Shown here one piece after another: positions 1-11,662 of a stretch of 64,000 nt of DNA. Numbering within the stretch: position 1 is the stretch's first letter; each line of letters opens with the position of its first letter. A program made the position numbers and the translations under genes. The DNA comes from Blastocladiella emersonii ATCC 22665 (taxonomy: Eukaryota; Blastocladiomycota; Blastocladiomycetes; Blastocladiales; Blastocladiaceae). Where the stretch lies: the NCBI GenBank assembly GCA_025594325.1, contig JANHCV010000004.1:1302001-1366000 (forward strand). The letters are read 5' to 3'. Under the pieces are notes generated by a model. The model saw only the letters and a program-made list of their open reading frames with translations, ran no database searches and was not told the origin of the DNA.

Positions 1-695
1 GCATCGAGTTCTCGCAGAGCGCCGAGCCGCGCACCAACACCTCTTCCTCGTCGTCGGCCAAGAACCCGCGCGTCCAGACCTACTACGCGCGCGGCGGCTC
101 GCGCGGCGCCCGCGGCGGCGCCGAGGTTGTTACCATTGAGAACACCGAGTCCGGCACCCACGTCCAGTACGGGCCCAAGAGCCGCGCCGCCGCCGGGAAC
201 ATCCCGCTCGCGCCCGCGCCGCAGCAGGCGCCCGCCGCGGCGAGGGGTCACTCGGTCCCTCCCCGGCCCGTCGCGGTCGCGGCACCGGCCCCGGCGTACC
301 CGGCGTACCCGGGCTACGGCGGCCCGCCGCCGGGCATGCCGTACGGCGCCCCGGCCTACTACCCGCCACCACCGCTGCCGCACCCCGGGTACGGGTACCC
401 GACGGGCATGGAGTACGCCGCCGACCAGGGGTACGGCTACGGGTACGGCTACGGCCCGTACGGCGGGTACCCGCAGTACCCGGTGCCGCTGCAGCATCAG
501 CCCGAGCGGAGACGCGGTGCGCGCGGTGGGCGAGGCCGCGGCCGCAAGCCGGCGGCGCAGGACGAGGAGTTTGAGGATGAGGACGATGAGGTGGTCGCCG
601 AGACCGCGACGGGCGTCCACCACCGCGGGAACCGGCCGCTCGAGCACCCCGCGGCGTACTACGACGGGTACGACGACGGGTACGGCGGCATGTGA
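1..695 (+). CDS. C-terminal part of a Gly/Tyr/Pro-rich RGG protein (5' end outside window)
   Basis: Frame 3 is open from the window edge to a TGA at 693-695, giving about 230 residues of an incomplete protein. It begins with a Ser-rich stretch and a short RGG-like segment (around nt 88-122), then runs into Pro/Ala-rich sequence, a long tract of Gly-Tyr and Pro-Tyr repeats (nt 290-480), a second RGG-type patch (RRGARGGRGRGRK, nt 505-550) and an acidic patch. This composition is typical of disordered tails of RNA-binding proteins that make weak multivalent contacts with RNA. No folded domain is inside the window, so the function cannot be named. It converges on the TAPT1-like gene, with about 285 bp between the two stop codons and nothing recognisable there. 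The reading frame is clear; the identity is unknown. Confidence 0.6.
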   Translation, partial: IEFSQSAEPRTNTSSSSSAKNPRVQTYYARGGSRGARGGAEVVTIENTESGTHVQYGPKSRAAAGNIPLAPAPQQAPAAARGHSVPPRPVAVAAPAPAYPAYPGYGGPPPGMPYGAPAYYPPPPLPHPGYGYPTGMEYAADQGYGYGYGYGPYGGYPQYPVPLQHQPERRRGARGGRGRGRKPAAQDEEFEDEDDEVVAETATGVHHRGNRPLEHPAAYYDGYDDGYGGM

Positions 696-981
696 GGTAC
701 GTGTGGTGTCGATGGGCGCCGCTGTGGGCTCGCTGACGCCGTGTTCGTGTAGCACAGCAGCGACTCGCTTACGGGTGAGCACTCGACGGACGGACTCGGT
801 CTGTGACTTGCCCTTGCTCTCTACATACTGCGCGCGATGGACCCCTCGCCATCGACGCTGTACCTCGCTCGACCTCATCCCTTCACGCAGCGCAAACTGC
901 GCGTGGACTCTGCCGCTCTCCCCTTCTCTCCCCTCTACCTCCAGTTCTATATACTCTGCCACTTGGATTGCGTGCATCTAT

Positions 982-3900
982 TCATGGGATCCGAGACTTG
1001 ACGAGCGTGTACCGGTCGATCGTGGACAGCTTGTCGACCTTGGGCGCGTCGCCGCCGCCGCCCGTCTCCTTGCCTGCGGCGGACTTGCTGCTGCTGCCGT
1101 GGTCGCGCTTCTTGGCCCCGAGCTCGGGGATCGGCTGTACGACCTCGCCGGCCGCGATCCACTCCTGCTGCTGCGCGAGGCACTGGTCGAGCAGCGTCAT
1201 GCCGATGACGAGCTTGAACGAGAGGAGGCTACACAAATCGAGGTGAGCATCACATACGTCGCGGACGAGTGAGATCGCGGGGAACGCACAGCAAGTACGC
1301 AACGACCGCCGCGAGCGCGAGTACACCAAACTGGTCGACGACCGCGAGCCCCGCGACCGTGGCCCTCTCGCCACGGTCCACGACCCACGCGGGGACCTCG
1401 CGAACCACGGCCTGCGTCGCCGCCGCGCCCCACTCGGTCTCGACGAGCACGCGGCGGACGGCCGCGACACACGTCCCGGGGCTCAGGCGCAGCGCGGGCG
1501 GCGGGTCGGACCACGCAAAGTTCCACGTCACGCCCGCGGCCTCGGCAATGTCGAGCCACATGCGCACCGCGACCACGGCCAGCGGAAGCGCGCCGAACCC
1601 GATGCGACGCGATACGTACGGGACCATGTCCTGCGACAGTGCGTATGATGACGACACAGCGGCGCGGGCAGGAGAGGCAGCGGCTGGTTGCGGTTGCGCA
1701 GGCGGGATGGACTCGGCCGACCCGCGCGTCGAGGACGAAGTCGAAGCGAGCGTGTCGACGCTGAGCCACGCGTGCTTCGCCAACGCCGACGCGGGGACAG
1801 CCGCGGGCGCCGAGTTTGGGATCGGCCGGTTGAGCGCGGCCGCTGCCGCCGCCGGGAAATCGAGCGTGAGCGGCGGAACCGGCGGCGGCGGTGTCTCCGT
1901 GTGCCCGTCGCGATGGTGTTCGACGACCGTGTCGAGCGTCGACGACGCGCGGCGCGACCGCAGCGCGGGCATCCCGAGCGTAGGCGTCGTGGACGCGGCG
2001 CGCGACCGCGAGTGCGACCCGGACCGCGACCGCCCACCTGAGCTCGGCGAGCTGCGCCGGTGCGTCTTGGTGAGCCGTTCCGACGACTCGTCGGCGTGCG
2101 CCGCCGTGCCGCTGCGCCGCGTTGGGGTCGGGACGGGTGTGGGCGAGGGCGAGAGTTTGCGCGCGCCGCCGCGCGGCGTCACGGACCGCGAGCGGCCGAA
2201 CCGGACCGAGTTGCTGCTCCCGCTGTACCGGTCGCGGTAGTACGTCGACACGCGGACCGTCGCGTCCGACTCGCTTGCCGTGTCGTCGGGCGGCGGCTGG
2301 CGCTGCAGGTCGTCGGGCAGGACGGAGGGCGCGGGAGCTGGGTCGTCGGACAGCGCGGCAGCCGGCGGCGGGGGCGAAGGAGGCAGCGTGCGCACGACGT
2401 TGATGCTACCAACGCGCGGGCTCGAGTGGATCGGGCGGCCGCGGGGCTCCTCGGCGAGCACTGGCGCCGCCGCCTCGCCCGTCTCGTTGGCCTTCTCCAA
2501 CTCATGCGCTGCCGCCGTGGTTGAGACCGCGGACACGATATCGATACACAGGACGCGGCGGTACCTGCGGTACACCTCCTCGGGGCGGAGGTTATTGAAC
2601 TTGGTGATAAACGCGTGCTTGAGCCAGTCGACGAGCACCTCGCTGCCAGCAACGAGGAGCGCGGGCGACAGCACGTCGACGGCGAGCGGGACCCACGCGG
2701 GCGCGGTGCCGGACCACTCCCACCACACGACCTGCGACGTGACGGCCGCGTGCCCGACGTGGTACGCGTCGTTGGCGAGCGCGGCGCCGAGCGTGGTCGC
2801 GGTCTCGGCAAAGCTGGCGAGGACGCGGCTCCCGATATCGATGACGAGCGTCTGCGCGTCGGCAAGGAGGTTGGACGAGGACACGAGCAGCGCGACGAGC
2901 GCCGAGACCTCTGTGTACGCGACCTGCGCGCTGTGCGCAGCCAGCGACGCGACCTGCCACGCGTTGCCGCCGGGCGCCGCGGTCCACGTCACGTACGGCA
3001 GCGCGAGCGACAGGCTGGTGCGGCCGTCCGTGTTGTTGAGCAGCTCGAGGAAGTTGCGCGCCACGTTGAGCGACAGGTACACGGTGAGGTTCATGCGTTC
3101 GACCATATCTAGGCGGGCGCACGGCAAGGCGTTAGGGTGTGAACGGGGTCGGGGTTGACGAGGACGAACGGCGTACCCGCGCAGGACAGCTGGAACAGGT
3201 TCTCGGCCTCGAACCGCTTGAAGACGCTGCTCTTGATCTCGACAAACTGGTTCGAGATGAGCAGCGGGAGGAGGCCGTTCGAGTACGAGTTGATGGACAC
3301 GTTGAGCGTGACCATCTGGTAGTACAGGACGATTGAGTGGATCGCTACACGGGCGGGAACGGCGTGAGTTCAAGCGACCTCTGAAAACCATGGACAGCGC
3401 ACGCACTGACGTAGGCGCCAGCGAGAACAAAGTGGACGGGGAGCGGGAGCGACGTCTTCTCGGGCCCGTGCAGCGAGCGCGCGAACAGCGAGTCGAGAAT
3501 GTCCATGCCGAAGGAGCAGCACAGCTTGTCGCACACCTCGAGCAGGTTGAAGATGACGTAGAGCTTCATCATGGCTACACCGTCGCGCGTGGGTTACTCG
3601 GGCGGTCTCGCTTGGTGCGGGCGAGGGCGCGTACATTGACCTCGGATCGTGTGGTACAACCAACTCTACACGAGCGACTGTCAGCCTCGAATCCCAACTC
3701 AAGCGGAGACCAACGCGTACCGGATCAATCTGGTACAACGCAGCACACGCAGCGCCCATGATGACGGCGCGCCAGACGTCCATGATATGCTGGCGGTGCA
3801 TGAGCGGGGTGCGGCGGACCACGCTGCGGAACACGGACTGGAACGCGACGAGGACGCGCAGCGGGAGGATCGTGAAGATTGCGAAGAAGGCGTCGAGGCA

Positions 3901-4495
3901 CACTATGTAGCCGAGCCACAGGGTCTACAAGGTCGCGTCAGCTCGTGTCCCTGGAAGCGTGCCTCGCCTGACGCACCTTCTCGAGCTCGAGCGGCACGCT
4001 GAGAAAGTTAGACACGCGTTCGCTCTTCTGCTCGGCGCCCTGCAGCACGTCGGCGCCGTGGAGCGCCGCCGAGAGGTACTGGCGCGCCGAGATGCGCGGC
4101 GCGCGCTTAGCCGCCGCAGGACGCGTCTGGACCTGCGCCTGCGACTGCGGCGGCTGCACCTTGATGGGCGCAGACTCGGCCGTAGTACGGCGCGAGCGCG
4201 TTGGTTCCCGCGCAGGGATCAGTGGCGGTTGTGGCGGCGGGAGCGGCAACGCTGCAGTGCTCTTCGCGGCATCGTCGCGGTCGAGCGACGCCTCACTCGC
4301 GCGAACGTCTGCAGCGACCCTGTTCGCAGGCCCGAGCTCGCTCTCGACGAGCAGCGCGCGCAGCTGCGGCGCCGAGAAGCTGGTCATGAGCCGTGTCTCC
4401 TCGCCAGCGGCGGGGACAGCTGTGCGGTCCGCGTCGCCGCCGCCGCCGTCGGCTTTCGCGGTCGCGGAGGTAGTCTTGATCTCGTTTTGTATCAT
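982..4495 (-). CDS. TAPT1/Emp65-family multi-pass membrane protein (7 exons)
   Basis: Polytopic membrane protein of the TAPT1 (DUF747) family; the yeast member Emp65 works with the SUN protein Slp1 in ER protein quality control. Seven exons (4495-3977, 3924-3721, 3665-3635, 3574-3389, 3344-3177, 3108-1290, 1228-982) join without stops to 1057 residues. Family signatures occur in the expected order: SNFLSVPLELEK at the end of exon 1, a CLDAFFAIFTILPLRV helix, YHTIRGQ spanning the 31-nt exon 3, KLYVIFNLLEV and SSFG-like CSFGMDILDSLF in exon 4, TLNVSINSYSN plus FVEIKSSVFKRFE in exon 5, and KHAFITKFNNL in exon 6. A long Ser/Pro/Arg-rich insert (nt about 1700-2500) separates the core from a last pair of helices. 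The C-terminus STIDRYTLVKSRI also resembles the animal protein. Start: the ATG at 4495 is the first in frame with the conserved exon; an upstream exon cannot be excluded. Confidence 0.88.
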
Positions 4496-4752
4496 CCCAG
4501 AGTAGTATGCATGGTGTGGTGAGTTTTGTTGGTTTGCGAGCGCGAGGGGAGAAGGGATCGGCGGCGACCGCGCGACGACTTGAGTTGGCGCTCCCTGAAC
4601 GGCGCGTCGCTGCCAACCAGCTCCGCGATGGTCATCTTTAGCTCAGCCGACATTAGGTATAGGATCACAAGTCTTAGAGGGCAGACACAAGGGCAGTAGA
4701 CAGCGGCGACAGCAGCGCTCGGGCATCGACAGGGAGAAGGAGGACGAGATGG

Positions 4753-6688
4753 TTACATGGCCGCGCCGCGCTCCGTGCCCGTGGTCGTCGCCGACGGTGT
4801 GGTGGTCGAGGCGTTAGTGCTGTTGGTGGTAGCCGAGGTCGACGCGCCGTACGCAGCCGCCGCGATCCCGCCGGTGCATCCGCTGAGGCTAGGATCCTTT
4901 GCGTGGTGCAAGGACGACGGCGTGGGGTGGTGGTGGTGGTTCGCGTTAGCCGATCCATCCGTGGCATCGAGGGACGCGGTGGAGTCGACCGCACCTTGCG
5001 CGTCCTCGGCGTGGGGTGCCGAGGCCGAGGCCGGCTTGGCCGCGTGGTGACCATGGTCATGGTCCTCGCCACGACTGCTGCCGCCGGCACTGCTGCTGCT
5101 CGAATCCGCCGCGTCGTCGGCGCCGCCGGCGGGCTCCATGTGGCGGTCGGCGGTATCGACGCGCCCGCCCTGCGTGGCGAACGCCGTGAAGAACTGCGGG
5201 TTGGGCGCGCCGCCGATCCCCTCGGTGTCGGTACTCTCCTGGCTGCTGTGGACGGCCGCCGCGTCGTCACCGCCGCCGCTGCCGCCGCCGCCCGCCGTGT
5301 GGATCGAGACATTGCTCGCGGCGTGCGACGCGACCTGCGTCGTGACCGAGTTGGTCGACCCCGAGTTGTTGCCCGCCGCGAGCGGCACGCCGAGCCCGAA
5401 GCTCATCTCGTGCGTGTTGAGGACCGACGCACCCGCGTGCGACGACGCGTCGCCGCCGTGCGCGTGGTCGTCGTCGTGGTGGTCGTCGTCGACGTGCACG
5501 CTGACGACGGGCGTCGGGCCGACCGTGCGCACGTTCGGGAGCGACGGCGAGTGGTGGAGCTCGGGCACGGGCGGCGTCTGGACCTGCGGCAGCCCCGCGG
5601 CGGGGTGCGGTCCAGTCGGCGTGTCGGGTGAGGATCCCGCCGACGTCGAGGTCGCCGCCGTGGCAATGGCGACCGGCGCAGCGGCAGATGCAGCCGCAGC
5701 GCCCGCGCTGCCAGCTGGTGGTGCCGAGGGCGTATTGTCGTCATTGGCGTCGTCGTCGTCGCCGAGCAGCGAGAGGTCCTCGACCGAGACGCTGACGCTC
5801 AGGTCGGCGAAGTGGCGGCACAGCGGGCACGAGAAGTTGGGCCAGGTGGCGAGGAGCGGGCGGGCGCACTTGTAGTGGAACGAGTGGCAGCACGGCGCGA
5901 TGAAAAGGGCCTGGAACGGCGCAATGGCGCCGAGGCAGATGCAGCAGTCGCCCGTGCCCTTAGTGTCCTTGTCGCTGGCGGCGGCCAGCGTGCGCAGCGC
6001 CTTGATGACCTGGGTCCTACACGCGTCAGCGGGCGGGTGGGTCAGCGGTGGCGGCGGTGGCGACCGGGCACGACGTGCGGACAACGAACCGGAACGCGTT
6101 GTTGCGGTGCTTGAAGGCCTCGCGGTTGAGCTCGACGCGCATGCGCACGCAGCGGAAAATGTCCTCGGTGCGGCCCTGGTAGTCGACGCCGAGCTGGATA
6201 ATGTCGCCGTCCTTGAGCTGGATCGGCGCGCTCTCCGTGTTGGCGGGCGCGACGCGCACGTTGTTGATGAAGGTGCCCGACGACGACTTGGTGTCGCGGT
6301 AAAAGAACTAGTACGAGGCGTCGGTTAGCCCTCGCGCCGCAGACACATCAAGCGCGGGGTCGCGACGTACGTTCATGCCCTCGGTCCACACCTCGCCGTG
6401 CTGCCGGGAGACGACCTTGGACTTGAAGGCGATGGCGTCCGACAGGTCGACGTTGCCCTTCTCGACGAACCGCTTGACGCGCAGGATCTTGCCGTTGGGC
6501 ACCTTGCGCTCCATGATGGGGAAGTTGAGCCCGCGGTGCACCTCGGTGATGTACGGGATGAACCGGACCGTCGGCACAAAGCCGGGGTCGGTCGGGCGCG
6601 CCGCCGCCGCCGCGTGGTGATCGCCCATAGCGGCGGCTGGAGGGGCGGCCGTTCGCCCGCTGGGCGCAGCGGGAGCGGGGTCCGCCAT
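4753..6688 (-). CDS. dma1: FHA-RING E3 ubiquitin ligase, Dma1/Chf type
   Basis: Fungal Dma proteins (relatives of CHFR and RNF8) use an FHA domain to bind phosphothreonine and a RING to transfer ubiquitin; they act in the spindle-position and septation checkpoints. Three exons (6688-6371, 6307-6090, 6016-4753) give 599 residues. The FHA domain spans about residues 37-180, with the core signature VVSRQHGEVW, then GTFINNVRV and the long QLKDGDIIQLGVDY strand typical of this subfamily. The RING is near residues 202-248: CCICLG, then CCHSFHYKC, then SCPLC. The last ~350 residues are low-complexity Ser/Ala/Gly/His-rich sequence, longer than in S. pombe Dma1. Both introns have the local signals (gtacgt, gttcgt donors; TAG acceptors). 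The FHA-then-RING order with no other domain makes Dma1 the best match. Confidence 0.88.
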
Positions 6689-7204
6689 GGTTTACGGTGT
6701 GGGGGAGCCGTGCGGTTGAGAGGCGAGTCTACGCGAGAGCCAAAGTTACATTACCGTCCGCTGTAGCGACGAGCGGGTGCAGCCGGCCGTACTAGTGCTT
6801 GCGACCGGGACTCGCGTAGCTTGGCGCAGCAGAGCGAGCGCGCAGGTCTGGAACGACGGCGCGATCAGGCGTCGGCGGCGTCGGCGGATGCGGTGGTTGG
6901 CGATCGGGGTATCACAGCGGCGGCCCGCGCGATCCAGAGGCGTGTGAGGAGAGTGCGGGTGCGTGACGTCGAGATGCACCCAGGCCAAGCTTCATGTGCA
7001 GGGGGGAACGGGAGCGAGAGCGAGAGCGAGAGCGGTAGTATCAGCGCGATGTGTCGCACACTCAAAGCGCGCCAAAAACAGCCGCGCGGCGGGCGTCACA
7101 TGACGCGTGAAGAACGCGAGACAAGACGCGTCTCTCGCCACCTCCCGCAACCGCACGCGGTCCGCGTAAAACGATGTATGACTGCAGGCATGGCTCCCCC
7201 GCCC
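6689..7204. other. Intergenic stretch between dma1 and the RING-YEATS gene
   Basis: About 515 bp lie upstream of dma1 and downstream of the next minus-strand gene. A GAGAGC-type simple repeat is near 7014-7032. No convincing exon, RNA gene or repeat element was seen, so it presumably holds the dma1 promoter and the 3' UTR of the neighbour. Confidence 0.5.
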
Positions 7205-8477
7205 TCACTCCTCGAACGTCGGCCCGTCTCCCACCTCATCGCCGTCGCCGTCGTCGCTGCCGAGGGACAAGGCGGACAGATCCGGCGCCGGCGCGACCTC
7301 TTCCGCGAGCTGCTCGTGCCCGCGAAAACTCTCCTCGGCGAGCACATTGTCAATGAGCTCGCCGAGACTCCGTCTTGCCGAGTCGTCAAGCGGCGGGTCA
7401 TCGAACAGCGAGAGCGAGGACAGCGAGCACAACGACGACACGGACCCGCTTGTGAGCAGGCGCACGCGGCGCACGCGCTGGGACGGGTCGTTGTCGTCGG
7501 CCGGCGGCGAGTCGTGCGGGAAGACAAAGTGCGGCGGTTCGCTCACGGGCGCGTACACTTGTGGGCTGCCCGGAGACCGTGGCGACGTGGACCCGTTGAG
7601 CGGCTCGAGGATGGGCACGTACACGTCCATGAAGTCGCCCGCGCCCTCGAGACAGAGCGGCCTATTGAGTGGGAGTGTGAGTCCCGAAGTTTCGCGGCGC
7701 ATGTGGGCGCAGGAGTACCATTCTCGGACGGCGGGTTCGCTCTTGAGCGACGGATCCGTCTCGCGCATGTGGATCTCGCAGCGGATTGTGATGGGCCGGG
7801 AGCCGAGCTACACATCTTCGTCAGTCCACTTGCGTTCCCTTTCGTGATCAGAAAACGCACCCGCATCAGCTCGAACGGCGGTTGCCGAACACACTCGGTC
7901 GACGGGTTGAACGACGGGCCGAGGTCGAACACGACGTGGTCAATGAGCTCCGACTCGGCGTGCGGGTCGTCGCACCGCACAAACACGGTCCACAGGTGCG
8001 AGTTGTCGCGCTTGACGAGCGCGCTCTACACTCCCGCACACCCCTCGTCAGCCCCACCGCCATCACCCCGAAATCAACTACGCGGCAACGCAACCCTACC
8101 TCGAGCACGAACGTGTGCGAGTTCCCGACCGCGAGCTGGACGACGCGCGAGTAGCAGTTGCGCCACGCACGCGCATCGGCGTCGTCGAGCCGGTCGCGCA
8201 GCTCGTCGGCCTGGTGCTCGGACAGGGCCGACGTGGGCAGCGGGTGGTCGGTGAGGTCGCGCCACGCGTAGGGCCGGCGGCAGATGGCGCATGCGAGCGC
8301 GGCGGCAATGGCCTCGTCGAACCCGGGCGTGTCGGCGAGCGGCGGCGCGGGCGCGCCAAAGTGCCGCGTCGCGAGGCACGGCGCGCAGAACCGGTGCTGG
8401 CACGGCGGCGACCGCGGGTACGCCAGCGGCTTCAGGCATATCGAGCACGTGTGCGAGTCCATGGTGTTGTTATCCAT
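7205..8477 (-). CDS. RING finger - YEATS domain fusion protein
   Basis: Three exons (8477-8100, 8025-7861, 7807-7205) encode 381 residues. Residues about 8-72 form a RING-like finger: CSICLKPL, then CQHRFCAPC, a longer than usual loop, then CAICRRPY. Residues about 95-215 read as a YEATS domain, the acyl-lysine histone reader of AF9, GAS41 and Taf14: SHTFVLEVG, then SHLWTVFVR, VVFDLGPSFNP, the QPPFEL signature, and ITIRCEIH in the last strand. The remainder is Ser/Asp-rich with no recognised domain. Combining the two families, it could mark or turn over chromatin proteins at acylated histones; that is inference. Start at 8477, with a second Met five codons later. The gene is divergent from DNA polymerase eta, with 262 bp between the start codons. 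Confidence 0.75.
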
Positions 8478-8739
8478 TGGCGGTGGGGTGATGCGTGTGG
8501 GCGGAGAGAGAGGGAGGAGGCGGAGCGGAAGCGTTGCACGAGCAGCAGCGGCACCAGCGTGGGCCCGCGGAGAACGAAGCGACCTGCAGGCCGTCGCGGA
8601 CATCACGCGATGTGAGCGCGCTCGCGGTCCACCACCTCAGACTCGAACACCCCCACACGCACGCAAATGTATGCCGAGTCGATGCAACGCACATGGAATT
8701 CCTGCCTCTAATGCTGGGCGTCTAGTACACTTTAGCGTC

Positions 8740-11595
8740 ATGGATCAGGAGCGCATCCTCGCGCTCTGCAAGGGGCTCCGGTGCATCGTCCACGTCGGTT
8801 CGTGCCCTCAACGCCGCTGCGCGAGTTGGCCGGGGCTGATACGGTCTCCTCGTGGTAGACTTGGACTGCTTCTACTGCCAGGTCGAACACCTGCGTCTGG
8901 GGATCCCGTCCGAAGTCCCGCTCGCTGTCCAGCAATGGCAGGGTCTGGTACGGCCATCGCCGACCAAAGTGCACCGAATCCTGCCTGATCTGTCGTTACA
9001 TTAGATTGCCGTCAACTACGCCGCCCGCGCGGCCGGGATCCAGCGGCACATGAACGTGCAGGAAGCTCTCAAAGCGTGTCCTGGTACACCACCGTCCCCT
9101 TCCGCTTACGATCGATCGAGTCCTCACCCCACGATTCCGTGTAGAGCTGACACTCGTCCACGTCGCGACCTACGCCGAAAACGACACCGAGCCCCGGTAC
9201 CACCCCTCGCCGACAGCCAAGTCGCACAAGGTGAGCCTGGAGCCGTACCGGCGTTGCTCGGCCAAGATCTTTGCCGTGATCGCGCGCTTCGCCAAGCTGT
9301 ACGAGCGCGCGTCCATCGACGAGGCGTACATGGACCTGACCGAGGAGGTGATCCGGCGCATCCTCGCGTCGCCGCCCGACACCGAGTCGCCGGCCATCGA
9401 GTGGGACACGGCGGCGCTCGGCGTCCTGCACGACCACGACGCGGACCCGCCGACCGGGTGGGCCGACTACATGCTGTGGCACGCGGCCGCCATCACGGCC
9501 GATCTCCGCCGCGCCGTGTTCGACGAGCTCGGCCTGACGTGCTCGGCCGGGATCGCCCACAACAAGACGCTGGCTAAGCTTTGCAGTTCCATGCACAAGC
9601 CCAACAAACAGGTCCGTTCGTTCTCCTAAGCTTGCGTATCTCGTCGACCGCACTGACGCGCGAACCGTGTAGACGACGATGCGGCAACGCTCAGCCATGG
9701 ACGTTCTCGCCGACGTGCCCATCTCCAAGATCAGACTCCTCGGCGGCAAGCTCGGCACGCAGGTCGAGGCCGTGCTGGACGTCAAGACGTGCGAGGACCT
9801 GCGCGTCTACTCGCTCGAGTTCCTGCGGACCAAGCTCGAGCCGTCGACCGCCACCTGGCTGTACGAGATCTGCCGCGGCAAGTGTAACATTCCGGGTACG
9901 CCCGGTAGCGCATGTGCTCCTTCCGCCGCCCCGCTGACCTTGGCGCGCGCGACTGTAGTCGTGACGCGGAACATGGCCAAATCGATGATGGCCGCCAAGC
10001 GCATGCGCCCGTACGCGCCCAACTCGGAGAGCATCGACCACTGGCTCGCGGTCCTGTGCGGTGAGATCTTCACCCGCGTCCGCGACGACTTCGAGATGCA
10101 CGCGCGCTGGCCCAAGAACCTCGTCGTACGCGCTCACGCTTGACTCCCTCCCCCTCACCTCTCCGCTCACCCATCCTCGTCCGCATAGATCGTGGCCCAG
10201 CCCGGCAACAGCGACCCGCGCAGTAAATCCACGGCCTTCCCGTCGCGCCACGCCGTCGGCGACTCGCCCGACACGCTGATCGAGAAGGCGCGGTCCGTGC
10301 TGCTCACCATGGGCAACATCCTGCCGTGCCAGTTCCTGTCGCTGCAGTGCAACGGGTTTGAGTCGGTCGAGAACAGCGACGCCCTCACCCGGTGGATCCG
10401 CCAGGCACGCGACGTGCCCGCGCCGCCTGTCATCATGGACGAGGAGCCGCTACCGGGACCGGTGCTGGTGCCCGAACCCGTGGTCCCCACGCCGCAGGCC
10501 GAAGCTCCCGCGGCAGCGGCACCGCCGACCGAGGTTCCCGTGGCGGGACTGGCCACCGAGGCGCCCAAGTCGTTCTTCCAGCGGCTCGAGGCCGAGCTCG
10601 GGGTCCCGGCCGTGAGCATCCCGGGTACTACGTCCTCGTTCGCGTCGGCTTCCCCATCGACCTCGGCCGCCGCTGCAGCCATGTCCTCGCCCGTGCGGTC
10701 CGCGTACGCCGACGCGCCAAGCTCTTCGCCGCCGCGCACCAGCAGCGGTCCAGGCACCGCTCCCGCGACACACCAGTACGCGAACGCGCAGCCTATCCAG
10801 AAGCTGGGCGCGTGGGCGCTGCTCGACAAGGCGAAGCAGGACCGCGACAAGAAGGCTGCGGCGCCGCGCAACGCAGCGAAACCCGGGTCGGGCGGGTTCG
10901 CCCTCCTCGAGGCGGCCAAGAAGAAGCCAAAAGGCTCCACGCCAAAACAGACCAAGCTGAGCTTCCCGGGCAAGTCGCTCGCGCGGCTCAACAAGCCCGT
11001 GACCAAGACCGAGCCCGACGGCCTGCGCATCACGGCGACGGGCGCCGCGAAACGCAGCCTGTTTGCGCTGCTGTCGGACGCGAGCGACTCGGACGAGGAT
11101 AACGAGAGCGATCTCGAGGGGATTGCCCACGAGCACCGGCCTACGGGCCGCGCGGGTGGGCCCAACAAGCGCGTGCGTGCACTGCAGGACGCCGAGATGG
11201 TGACGTGCCCCAAGTGCCACGAGGAGTACCCGCGGATCATCTTTGCCGAGCACTGGGACGTGCACACAGAGGAGGAGCGGGCGGCGGCGGCGGCGGCGGC
11301 GGCCGCGGCGGCCGCAAGTGGTGAGACGTCGTCGGGTTCGGGCGCAGAAGCGGCCGCGGCGGCGGCTGCCGCTGCTTCCGGTGCGACGACCGAGGTCGAG
11401 CACGCGCCGTCTACTGCTCGCGCGTCATCGCCACCGCGGCCATCGACGGCTACCGAGACCAGCGGCGGCGGAGGCGAGAACGACGACGAGTTTGCGCTCG
11501 TGACGTGCTCCAAGTGCGGCGACGCGTTCCCCAAGGTGATGATGGCCGAGCACATGGACCACCATTTCGCGCTTGAGCTGAGCGAGCAGGGTTAG
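8740..11595 (+). CDS. RAD30: DNA polymerase eta (Y-family translesion polymerase)
   Basis: Pol eta copies past UV dimers in DNA. Seven exons (8740-8797, 8859-8947, 9005-9083, 9145-9611, 9673-9895, 9959-10125, 10189-11595) join to 829 residues. Catalytic motifs are intact: VDLDCFYCQVE near residue 19 (metal-binding Asp), LIAVNYAARAAGIQRHM, and ASIDEAYMDL near residue 131 (Asp-Glu pair). The thumb/little-finger part follows, with KTLAKLCSSMHKPN and NPTKS-like NMAKSM. The C-terminal ~380 residues are mostly disordered and carry a PIP-like QTKLSF (nt about 10947), a poly-Ala tract and two C2H2 ubiquitin-binding zinc fingers: CPKCHEEYPRIIFAEHWDVH (near 700) and CSKCGDAFPKVMMAEHMDHH (near 800). One such finger is usual for pol eta. 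It converges on the CBS gene, leaving only 67 bp between stop codons. Confidence 0.92.
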
Positions 11596-11662
11596 CGGGA
11601 ATGGAACATGATATATACACTCAATGCACGAAACTCTCCAACTCTGGCCAGCGACCAGCACG

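Noticed and set aside
3109-3430. Reading the first ~100 codons of the uninterrupted frame 1250-3430 as coding
   Set aside because: This part crosses two introns and other-frame exons of the TAPT1-like gene. The real exon starts at 3108.
10167-11555. 462-residue Ser/Ala-rich frame antisense to the pol eta tail
   Set aside because: Overlaps both zinc fingers of pol eta and has no recognisable features of its own.
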